NCBI GenBank assembly: GCA_041689995.1 | Contig: JBDNFD010000014.1 | Coordinates: forward strand, 1-5,239 | DNA length: 5,239 nt | DNA from: DASSWG01 sp041689995 | GTDB lineage: Bacteria; Bacteroidota; Bacteroidia; Flavobacteriales; Flavobacteriaceae | Reading direction: 5' to 3' | In this document: one piece after another, positions 1 through 4,952 of the stretch | How positions within the stretch are numbered: position 1 is the first letter of the stretch | Layout: each line of letters starts with the position of its first letter | Made by a program: the position numbers and the translations under genes | Notes under the pieces: model-generated | What the model saw: only the letters and a program-made list of their open reading frames with translations | The model's database searches: none | Told to the model about the DNA's origin: nothing

Positions 1-1
1 T

Positions 2-157
2 ACGAGCACCCAAAACTTAATTTTGAAACCTGACAATTACGGGGGGCTTACTGTTTTTCAATTTAACTTTCAGGACGGTTTTACTGGACTGTACAGGTCA
101 TTATTGTTTATATTTGGGTTTTATCGGACAACAATAATTTTAAATACCATATATTGA
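2..157 (+). other. Possible 3' end of a plus-strand gene, cut by the window edge
   Basis: Reading from base 2, this frame is free of stops for 51 codons and ends at a TGA at 155-157. The peptide includes DNYGGLTVFQFNFQDGFTG and ends in a hydrophobic stretch (LLFIFGFY). I recognise no family and no start codon can be placed. If real, the gene would converge on trmD, with the hairpin at 181-206 between them. Chance is a serious alternative, since 51 codons is short. Confidence 0.15.
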
Positions 158-180
158 AATTTTGAATATTGCACAACTAT

Positions 181-206
181 AAAATGATCCTGAAAAAATA
201 GGATCA
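181..206 (-). terminator. Rho-independent terminator after trmD
   Basis: Perfect 7-bp inverted repeat TGATCCT (185-191) / AGGATCA (200-206) with an 8-nt loop. On the minus strand it is followed by TTTTAT. It lies 20 nt beyond the trmD stop codon, where the trmD transcript would be expected to end. On the plus strand the downstream flank is not T-rich, so it reads as a minus-strand terminator, although it could also block convergent transcription. Confidence 0.7.
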
Positions 207-226
207 AATCTTAAAGAATAATTATG

Positions 227-913
227 TTATAAACCCTCATTTTTCAACAAGTCCGGCCGTTTTTCTTGAGTTCGTTCGTAGGCTTTTTCTTCTCGCCAGG
301 TTTCGATTTTCCCTAAATTTCCACTGATCAATATTTCAGGAACTTTCCAACCTTTGTATTCGGCCGGCCTCGTATAAATGGGCGGTGCCAATAAATTGTC
401 CTGAAAGGAATCGGTGAGAGCGGAGGTTTCGTTTCCCAAAACACCAGGAAGCAATCGAATAATGGCGTCACAAAGTACGGCCGCGCCCAGTTCGCCACCT
501 GAAAGCACATAATCGCCAATCGAGATTTCTTTGGTGATAAAATGATCGCGTACCCGCTGATCCACTCCTTTGTAATGACCACAAAGTATGATCAGATTTC
601 CTTTTAATGAAAGTTGGTTGGCAATATGCTGGTTCAGCGTTTCGCCATCGGGCGTCATATAAATTATTTCGTCGTAATCGCGTTGGCTCTTTAAGTGGGA
701 AATGCACTTATCGATGGGTTCGATCATCATCACCATTCCAGCGCCGCCGCCAAATTGGTAATCATCGATTTGTTTGTAATTATCGGTGACATAATCGCGA
801 AGGTTGTGCAGTTCAATTTTCACCAATCCTTTTTCAATGGCACGTTTTAAAATGGAGGCATCAAATGGGCTTCTTAAAAGTTCGGGCACCACGGTAATGA
901 TATCGATGCGCAT
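227..913 (-). CDS. trmD: tRNA (guanine(37)-N1)-methyltransferase TrmD
   Basis: Cytoplasmic SPOUT-class enzyme that transfers a methyl group from S-adenosylmethionine to N1 of G37, next to the anticodon, and so prevents +1 frameshifting; it is normally essential. The 228 residues match the usual family length. Visible landmarks are the N-terminal MRIDIITVVPEL, GGGAGMVM (55-62), TPDGE (87-91), CGHYKGVDQR (111-120) and the trefoil-knot segment SIGDYVLSGGELGA (131-144). LLPGVLGN (154-161), DSF (168-170) and TRPAEYKGWKVPEILISGN (181-199) follow. Arg153 and Asp168 appear to correspond to the catalytic Arg154 and Asp169 of the Escherichia coli enzyme. The ATG start gives the canonical N terminus. 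It begins 29 nt after the stop of the coiled-coil gene with no recognisable promoter between, so the two are probably one transcript. No Shine-Dalgarno is seen, as is usual in Bacteroidota. Confidence 0.98.
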   Translation of the reverse strand: MRIDIITVVPELLRSPFDASILKRAIEKGLVKIELHNLRDYVTDNYKQIDDYQFGGGAGMVMMIEPIDKCISHLKSQRDYDEIIYMTPDGETLNQHIANQLSLKGNLIILCGHYKGVDQRVRDHFITKEISIGDYVLSGGELGAAVLCDAIIRLLPGVLGNETSALTDSFQDNLLAPPIYTRPAEYKGWKVPEILISGNLGKIETWREEKAYERTQEKRPDLLKNEGL

Positions 914-942
914 GGTTTGCTTTTTTTGGTGGGAAAGGAAAA

Positions 943-1542
943 TTATTTTGGTCCGGAGCGCGCTAATTTATTGCGCTCGTCCTGCAACATCCTTCCCAAT
1001 TTTTGTTGTTTTTCCAAAGCCGTTTTTCGATATTCTTCATATTCTTCCTCTATTTTAGCTAAATTCTTTTTGGCTTCTTTTGTCTCAAGATTACTGCTTC
1101 TGAATTTATACAATAAAATGAAAAGAACAGCAGCGAGGATCAAAATTATTCCCCAGGTTATAATCCGGTAAGTGGATTTGTTTAACGGCATTCCCAGAAA
1201 AATGATTTCTTCTTTTGCCTGTGCCGCTTGGTCCAAATTGGCCGTCGTGTTATCCAAGGAAAGCTGCAATTGGGAAATTTCTTTTTCCTGTTTCGAAATT
1301 AATGTTTGAGAACTATCGATTTTCTGGTTCAATTCCGATATTTTCAGCTTGGTGTTTCGCTGCAATTCGAGCAAGGAATTTCTTTCGACAACTTCATAGT
1401 TTTTGTAATTGTTTGAATTTTCGAACAAAGCATCAAACTGATCATCAATACTATTGTCGGCCTGAACCGGTTCTTGACCAAACAATGAGTTCGTGCAGAA
1501 CAACAACATGAAACCAAAAAAAAGGGTGAAGATCTTTTTCAT
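943..1542 (-). CDS. Signal-peptide, coiled-coil, single-pass membrane protein upstream of trmD (unknown function)
   Basis: The 199-residue product starts MKKIFTLFFGFMLLF, a typical Sec signal sequence ending near Phe-Gly-Gln (21-23). It is followed by an acidic segment (DDQFDALFEN, 33-42), a charged and Leu-rich stretch at about 52-110 with coiled-coil character, and a transmembrane helix at about 127-145 (ITWGIILILAAVLFILLY). A second very charged coiled-coil tail (about 150-195, EAKKNLAKIEEEYEEYRK) follows. The N-terminal part should face the periplasm and the C-terminal tail the cytoplasm. I chose the ATG at 1542. A GTG 12 codons further upstream (1578) is in frame but would put a charged, unrelated segment before the signal peptide. 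I know no defined function. From memory, proteins of this type in flavobacteria sometimes carry the name tRNA (guanine-N1)-methyltransferase, but nothing here resembles a methyltransferase; the label would come from adjacency to trmD. Confidence 0.9.
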   Translation of the reverse strand: MKKIFTLFFGFMLLFCTNSLFGQEPVQADNSIDDQFDALFENSNNYKNYEVVERNSLLELQRNTKLKISELNQKIDSSQTLISKQEKEISQLQLSLDNTTANLDQAAQAKEEIIFLGMPLNKSTYRIITWGIILILAAVLFILLYKFRSSNLETKEAKKNLAKIEEEYEEYRKTALEKQQKLGRMLQDERNKLARSGPK

Positions 1543-1646
1543 ACAATGGGTAACTCTGGGGTTTTTCAATGCTTTCACAACGGTCGTTATCGCTGCTTAT
1601 TGTGAATTTTGGTGACTGCCTTTTTCAGTTTGTTCACCGAAAGCTG

Positions 1647-1654
1647 CAAAAGTA
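1647..1654 (-). promoter_or_regulatory. Predicted -7 box for the coiled-coil gene and trmD
   Basis: The minus strand reads TACTTTTG followed by CAGC, an exact match to the Bacteroidota -7 consensus TAnnTTTG. Transcription would start near 1642 and leave a leader of about 100 nt before the ATG at 1542. No clear -33 TTTG lies 17-23 nt upstream, so the assignment rests on the -7 box, on its position, and on the identical TTTGCAGC seen at the gap promoter. Confidence 0.5.
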
Positions 1655-1742
1655 CGTATTTTATAAGATATCGGACTGGGTTTTTTTGGAATATTGTTTT
1701 TTGAACCGCTTGGGTTTGTGGGGTGGGTTGATAAAACGGGTT

Positions 1743-2384
1743 TTATTTTTTGGTCAACATTTCCAAATCCAATTTAATTATTTCCAAATCTTTATCTTTA
1801 AAACAGTTTGGAGTGAAATCGTCTTCAGCAAGGGAAAAATCAACAACTTGGGTCAATAATTCATTTTTGGAATAACCATAGGGGTTTCTTTTTTTGTAGA
1901 AGCCTATCAAATCCTCTAATGTATAAGTCTCTAAAAGCTCATGAACATCCCAAAAATCTTTTTTCCTGCCACCTTGAGCGATTATTTCAAATTTCATTGC
2001 AGCCACTTCTTCAATGCTTGAAAATCTAATATTTTGCTCAATTACACATGGGAAAACAAACGGATCTGTATAAAATAAATCTAATTTCACTAATTCATTT
2101 TCGTTATCACCTATAAAAAATGCTTTTCCAATTCCTACGTTTCCAACAAAGGATGTGTCAACATAAGGGAACATTTCTGTTAAAATATTTTCAAGCTCAG
2201 CAAAATTGACACTGCCATATTCCGAGTCGGTAAATAAATCTATGTCATTAGACGCTCTGTGACCTAATTGTAAGCTTAATGAAGTGCCGCCCACAAGTCG
2301 AAAGGAATTGAATTCTTTAATAGACATTAATTTATTAAGAGAATCCCAAAGCAAATCAGAAACTGTGTTTAAGTGCAATATCAC
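1743..2384 (-). CDS. AbiEii/AbiGii-type nucleotidyltransferase toxin
   Basis: Predicted toxin of a type IV-like (AbiE) toxin-antitoxin or abortive-infection pair. Members of this DNA polymerase beta-like family are NTP transferases, and characterised relatives modify the tRNA acceptor end. Its 213 residues contain the nucleotidyltransferase signature GGTSLSLQLGHRASNDIDLF (32-51) with metal-binding Asp47 and Asp49. A likely third acidic residue is Asp102 in VKLDLF. The family's C-terminal motif AAMKFEIIAQGGRKKDFWD (128-146) retains Lys131, Asp143 and Asp146, so the catalytic residues look intact. The start is GTG, favoured because the N terminus LHLNTVSDLLWDSLNKLM matches what is usual in the family and would be lost from the next ATG (codon 20). 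It lies 5 nt after the antitoxin stop, which suggests coupled translation. Sampled GC (2041-2100: 15 of 60) is far below trmD and gap. The natural target and any antiphage role cannot be read from the sequence. Confidence 0.92.
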   Translation of the reverse strand: MILHLNTVSDLLWDSLNKLMSIKEFNSFRLVGGTSLSLQLGHRASNDIDLFTDSEYGSVNFAELENILTEMFPYVDTSFVGNVGIGKAFFIGDNENELVKLDLFYTDPFVFPCVIEQNIRFSSIEEVAAMKFEIIAQGGRKKDFWDVHELLETYTLEDLIGFYKKRNPYGYSKNELLTQVVDFSLAEDDFTPNCFKDKDLEIIKLDLEMLTKK

Positions 2385-2389
2385 GAAGA

Positions 2390-2899
2390 TTATTTTAAAA
2401 TGTATTTTAAAATATTTTTTTCAAAAGAGGGTAAATAACTCTTTTTAATTGATTTAATTTCACTGGAAATTATCTTTCTGCCATAAAAAGAAATTATTTC
2501 GTATATTTCCGTTTCATTTCCTCTCTCCAAAACCCTTTTTATAATTGCTCTTTTGTTTTTGTCCCAATCAATTTTATCGATATTGATGTCCCAAAAAAGG
2601 ACTTTTCTTATATTACTAATATTTGGGATATTTTTCTTTTCGGATTCAGCGGTTGCTCTAACGTCATAACTGGCTTGCAACAACATAAAATAATCATCGT
2701 CCACATTAAATTGTTTGGATAATTTTATTGATAATTTCGGATTAATATTCCTTCTTTTATTAAGAATAGCGTTAATAGTTTGTTTGTGCTCATCAATAGA
2801 ACGGGCTAATTGAGCACTTTTTAAGCCTTGAATCTTTAATTCCCTTTTTAAAATGGCACCTGGGTGAACCCCTTTTATTTTATTTAATTTTGGAAGCAT
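2390..2899 (-). CDS. HTH (HigA/XRE-like) antitoxin with C-terminal DUF6922-like domain
   Basis: The 169-residue product encoded just before the toxin is presumably its antitoxin and a DNA-binding autoregulator. Residues about 10-78 form an XRE/HigA-type helix-turn-helix: GVHPGAILKRELK, then SAQLARSI (28-35), the recognition helix region KQTINAIL (39-46) and NPKLSIKLSKQFNVDDDYF (53-71). After a linker, residues 99-139 (KVLFWDINIDKIDWDKNKR... VLERGNETEIYEIISFYG) resemble DUF6922. In Bacteroidota DUF6922 is usually a small stand-alone protein beside AbiEii-like toxins. The tail (140-169) is Lys/Ser-rich. This is therefore a fusion of a DNA-binding head with the usual partner domain; the DUF6922 assignment is from remembered motif pattern and needs a profile search. 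The ATG at 2899 fits the family N terminus and lies about 12 nt from the predicted transcription start. Composition is very AT-rich (2401-2520: 26 GC of 120). Confidence 0.9.
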   Translation of the reverse strand: MLPKLNKIKGVHPGAILKRELKIQGLKSAQLARSIDEHKQTINAILNKRRNINPKLSIKLSKQFNVDDDYFMLLQASYDVRATAESEKKNIPNISNIRKVLFWDINIDKIDWDKNKRAIIKRVLERGNETEIYEIISFYGRKIISSEIKSIKKSYLPSFEKNILKYILK

Positions 2900-2908
2900 T
2901 CATATGAA
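2899..2908. promoter_or_regulatory. Palindrome at the antitoxin start, candidate operator
   Basis: TTCATATGAA is a perfect 10-bp palindrome whose last minus-strand base is the A of the antitoxin ATG. It lies between the predicted transcription start (near 2911) and the coding region, where a bound antitoxin could block initiation. The only support is position, perfect symmetry and the HTH in the adjacent gene; a 10-bp AT-rich palindrome can occur by chance. Confidence 0.35.
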
Positions 2909-2915
2909 CTTTAAG

Positions 2916-2947
2916 CAAAAGTAATAAAATGATAATTGATAAACAAA
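2916..2947 (-). promoter_or_regulatory. Promoter of the toxin-antitoxin operon
   Basis: The minus strand carries TTTG (2947-2944), a 20-bp spacer (2943-2924) and TACTTTTG (2923-2916). This matches the primary sigma factor consensus of Bacteroidota (TTTG, 17-23 nt, TAnnTTTG) at every fixed position. The start site should fall near 2911 and leave a leader of only about 12 nt before the antitoxin ATG. It gives the module its own transcription unit, independent of gap upstream. Confidence 0.75.
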
Positions 2948-3104
2948 TCTGTTTACTTTTTGTGGGTTTTTAAAATTCATTTTGACTTTGAGGGACTATT
3001 TTTCGGTAAGATAATCGAAAAGTTTTCCAATTTCTTTTTTGCGGTTTTTAAAAGGACGACTTTTTTTCTTTTGCATTTTTCAGTTTGCAGAAAAATAAAT
3101 GAAC

Positions 3105-3128
3105 CATTAAGAAATTAAGAATTATTGA
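3105..3128. repeat. Short octamer tract (CATTAAGA / AATTAAGA)
   Basis: Two adjacent octamers, CATTAAGA (3105-3112) and AATTAAGA (3113-3120), differ only at the first base. A third, diverged unit ATTATTGA follows (3121-3128). The 8-bp period matches that of the much longer arrays at the right end of the window, although the octamer itself differs. The tract lies beside the palindrome at 3148-3172, so the whole patch may be one composite dispersed repeat. Confidence 0.4.
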
Positions 3129-3147
3129 GTTTCAGGTACGACCAACC

Positions 3148-3172
3148 CTTTCAGAGTTTCAAACTCTGAAAG
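3148..3172. repeat. Long palindromic (REP-like) element
   Basis: CTTTCAGAGTTT (3148-3159) and AAACTCTGAAAG (3161-3172) are exact reverse complements around a single C, giving 12-bp arms. A further pair CAACC (3143-3147) / GGTTG (3182-3186) could extend the structure with an asymmetric internal loop. There is no T-run of terminator type on either side, and the gap terminator is already placed at 3306-3333. The form resembles the intergenic palindromes dispersed in many Bacteroidota genomes, some of which are spread by RAYT/IS200-type transposases. Whether this one recurs cannot be seen here. Confidence 0.7.
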
Positions 3173-3272
3173 AGTTTCCCTGGTTGCTTGTGAAAATATT
3201 AAGTTCCAATTTTCTTTAGTCCACAAAGGTTTCTTTTATTATCTTCTTGCATTTGTCTATCTCAGAATCAGT

Positions 3273-3290
3273 TAAAGTTTCAAAACTTTA
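3273..3290. repeat. Second, shorter palindrome related to 3148-3172
   Basis: TAAAGTTT (3273-3280) and AAACTTTA (3283-3290) are exact reverse complements around CA. The core AGTTTCAAA is shared with the centre of the larger palindrome about 120 bp to the left, which suggests related elements rather than independent chance hairpins. It lies just downstream of the gap terminator on the minus strand. Confidence 0.45.
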
Positions 3291-3305
3291 TTCGTCTCTA
3301 TAAAC

Positions 3306-3333
3306 AAAAAAACCGCCCAAAAAAGACGGTTTT
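3306..3333 (-). terminator. Rho-independent terminator after gap
   Basis: The minus strand reads AAAACCGTC, a T-rich 7-nt loop, then GGCGGTTTT followed by further T residues. This is a 9-bp stem that includes one G-U pair. The same position would be a C-A mismatch in a plus-strand RNA, so orientation is clearly minus. It begins 38 nt after the gap stop codon. Confidence 0.88.
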
Positions 3334-3371
3334 AAAAAGATAAGAATATTGGATTGCAAATCCGATTTTGA

Positions 3372-4820
3372 TCAATAATACGTATATCTTCTCACTTTCG
3401 CAATATATTTAGCCAAACGCATCACTTGGTGGCTGTAGCCATATTCGTTGTCGTACCAAACATACAAAATAACATTTTTCCCTCCGGTGCTGACAATTGT
3501 GGCTTTGCTGTCATAAATCGCCGGAGCAGAACATCCAATAATATCGCTGGAAACCAATTCATTGTCCAAGGAATATTTGATCTGTTCCACTAAATCACCT
3601 TCTAAAGCATATTTTTTCATAATGGCGTTGATCCCATCCACGGAAGTTTCCCGTTCCAAGGTCAAATTCAAAATCGCCAATGAACCGTTTGGCACTGGAA
3701 CACGAATTGCGTTAGAGGTTAATTTTCCATCAAAACTCGGTAAAGCTTTCGTGACAGCTTGTCCTGCACCTGTTTCCGTGATGACCATGTTCAAAGCTGC
3801 AGCCCGACCGCGACGATATTTGCCGTGCATATTGTCCACCAAATTTTGGTCGTTCGTGTAAGCGTGAATGGTTTCCAAATGCCCGTGTTCCACACCGAGT
3901 GAATCTTGAATGGCTTTCAAAATCGGTGTAATGGCGTTGGTGGTGCAAGATGCGGCTGAAAAAATGTCCACTTTGTCTGGATCGTAATCTTTTTGGTTCA
4001 CACCGTGTACAATATTTGGAACGCCTTTTCCTGGGGCGGTCAGCAAAACTTTGCTTGCACCTTTTGAGGCCAAATGTCTGCTTAAAGCTTCGTGATCCCG
4101 AAAAGCACCGGTGTTATCGATGATCAAAGCGTCATGAATGCCGTAAGAAGTATAATCGATTTCTTCCGGATTGTTGGCTGAAATAATGTGAATGGTGGTT
4201 CCGTTGACGATCAGCGTGCTGTTTTCCGCATTAACGGAAACTGTTCCCGAGAAATTTCCGTGAACGGAATCGTTTCGCAAAAGAGCGGCCCTTTTTTCCA
4301 AAACTTTTTGGTCAATTTTTCCACGCGTAACAATGGCACGCAACCTCAATTGACTTCCTTTTCCGGTTCGTGCCATCAATTCCCTAGCCAACAATCGACC
4401 AATTCTTCCGAAACCATAAAGTACCACATCTTTAGGTTTCAATGAACCATAATTTTTGGCATCTGAAAGTTTGTTCGACACAAAAGCGGTGACATTGTTG
4501 AATTTGTCGTCCTCCAAATGATACTCGTAGGTGAGTTTTCCGATGTCTAATTTTGCAGGAGGAAGATCCAGTAATTGGATCGCTTGGGCTATTTCCACAG
4601 AATCGAAGATGGAAATTGGTTTCTGGACAAATTCGCCAGCATATTCATGTAAATTGATGATTTCGCTGACATTCCGATCGATCAATTGGTTCTTAAAAAG
4701 CACTAATTCGATGGATTTGTCGTACCATAAATCATTGATGGCTTTAATAAATTCAACGGTTGCTTTTCTGCGGTCCGCCTGAAAAGCCAATTCCTTTTCG
4801 TAAACTTCGTTTTGCCCCAT
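3372..4820 (-). CDS. gap: Glyceraldehyde-3-phosphate dehydrogenase, long form (482 aa)
   Basis: Cytoplasmic glycolytic or gluconeogenic enzyme that interconverts glyceraldehyde 3-phosphate and 1,3-bisphosphoglycerate with NAD(P). The catalytic core begins near residue 130. It has the Rossmann loop GFGRIGR (136-142), active-site ASCTTN with Cys292, general base His319 in TIHAYTNDQ, substrate-binding Arg373 in NAIRVPVPNGS, and the C-terminal WYDNEYGYS (455-463). The roughly 130-residue mainly helical N-terminal extension (EKELAFQADRRKATVEF...) is absent from the classical enzyme of about 335 residues but is known in a long subfamily in Bacteroidota and some gammaproteobacteria. After the second Rossmann strand (LRAIVTRG, 159-167) the Asp typical of NAD-specific enzymes is replaced by Thr-Arg, so NADP use or dual specificity is possible (inference). 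The ATG start fits the subfamily's N terminus. The gene is flanked by its own promoter and terminator, so it is monocistronic. Confidence 0.96.
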   Translation of the reverse strand: MGQNEVYEKELAFQADRRKATVEFIKAINDLWYDKSIELVLFKNQLIDRNVSEIINLHEYAGEFVQKPISIFDSVEIAQAIQLLDLPPAKLDIGKLTYEYHLEDDKFNNVTAFVSNKLSDAKNYGSLKPKDVVLYGFGRIGRLLARELMARTGKGSQLRLRAIVTRGKIDQKVLEKRAALLRNDSVHGNFSGTVSVNAENSTLIVNGTTIHIISANNPEEIDYTSYGIHDALIIDNTGAFRDHEALSRHLASKGASKVLLTAPGKGVPNIVHGVNQKDYDPDKVDIFSAASCTTNAITPILKAIQDSLGVEHGHLETIHAYTNDQNLVDNMHGKYRRGRAAALNMVITETGAGQAVTKALPSFDGKLTSNAIRVPVPNGSLAILNLTLERETSVDGINAIMKKYALEGDLVEQIKYSLDNELVSSDIIGCSAPAIYDSKATIVSTGGKNVILYVWYDNEYGYSHQVMRLAKYIAKVRRYTYY

Positions 4821-4861
4821 TTTTTTGACGTGTTGTGTTGAAAGGTTGAAATAATTTGCTG

Positions 4862-4869
4862 CAAAAATA
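4862..4869 (-). promoter_or_regulatory. Predicted -7 box of the gap promoter
   Basis: The minus strand reads TATTTTTG followed by CAGC, matching TAnnTTTG. The start site would be near 4857, about 37 nt before the gap ATG. The -33 region shows TTTTC at about 20 nt spacing rather than TTTG, so that element is weak. The leader is A-rich (ACGTCAAAAAA just before ATG), a common substitute for a Shine-Dalgarno in this phylum. Confidence 0.6.
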
Positions 4870-4952
4870 TTGATTTAAAACCTATTGGGAAAATTTTTTG
4901 CTACGAAAAATGGGAAGAGAGAATTAACTGAATTGGTTATGTTAATAAATGA

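Larger units (their letters stand above)
2948..3301. other. Gene-free stretch between gap terminator and TA promoter
   Basis: No credible gene is seen on either strand. The part at 2948-3104 is AT-rich with runs of T and without recognisable structure. The part at 3105-3290 holds three repeats listed separately. Two stop-bounded minus-strand frames without starts lie here: 23 codons at 3219-3287 containing TLTDSEIDKCKK, and 37 codons at 3125-3235 containing PLWTKENWNLIF. They are in different frames and run through the palindromes; they may be coding relics or chance. Confidence 0.5.

Noticed and set aside
85..100. Near-palindrome around CTGTACAG, and an inverted repeat ATTATTGTT (100-108) / AACAATAAT (130-138).
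   Set aside because: No downstream gene in a suitable position and no supporting promoter. These are short matches in AT-rich DNA.
109..116. TATATTTG, an exact plus-strand match to TAnnTTTG.
   Set aside because: No -33 TTTG at the right distance, and nothing to transcribe to the right except antisense trmD. The short motif is expected by chance in AT-rich DNA.
943..1578. GTG at 1578 as the start of the coiled-coil protein.
   Set aside because: It would add 12 residues before an excellent signal peptide that begins with ATG at 1542.
1690..1742. Terminator after the toxin gene.
   Set aside because: Only a weak AACC/GGTT stem of 4-5 bp at 1703-1716 is available, so I cannot support a terminator. 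Read-through into the trmD unit is possible.
1569..1859. Plus-strand open frame of 96 codons between the toxin and the coiled-coil gene.
   Set aside because: It runs antisense into the toxin gene and across a predicted minus-strand promoter, and has no recognisable motif.
3730..3948. Other open frames inside gap and trmD on either strand.
   Set aside because: They are overlapping shadows of strongly conserved genes, with no motif of their own.
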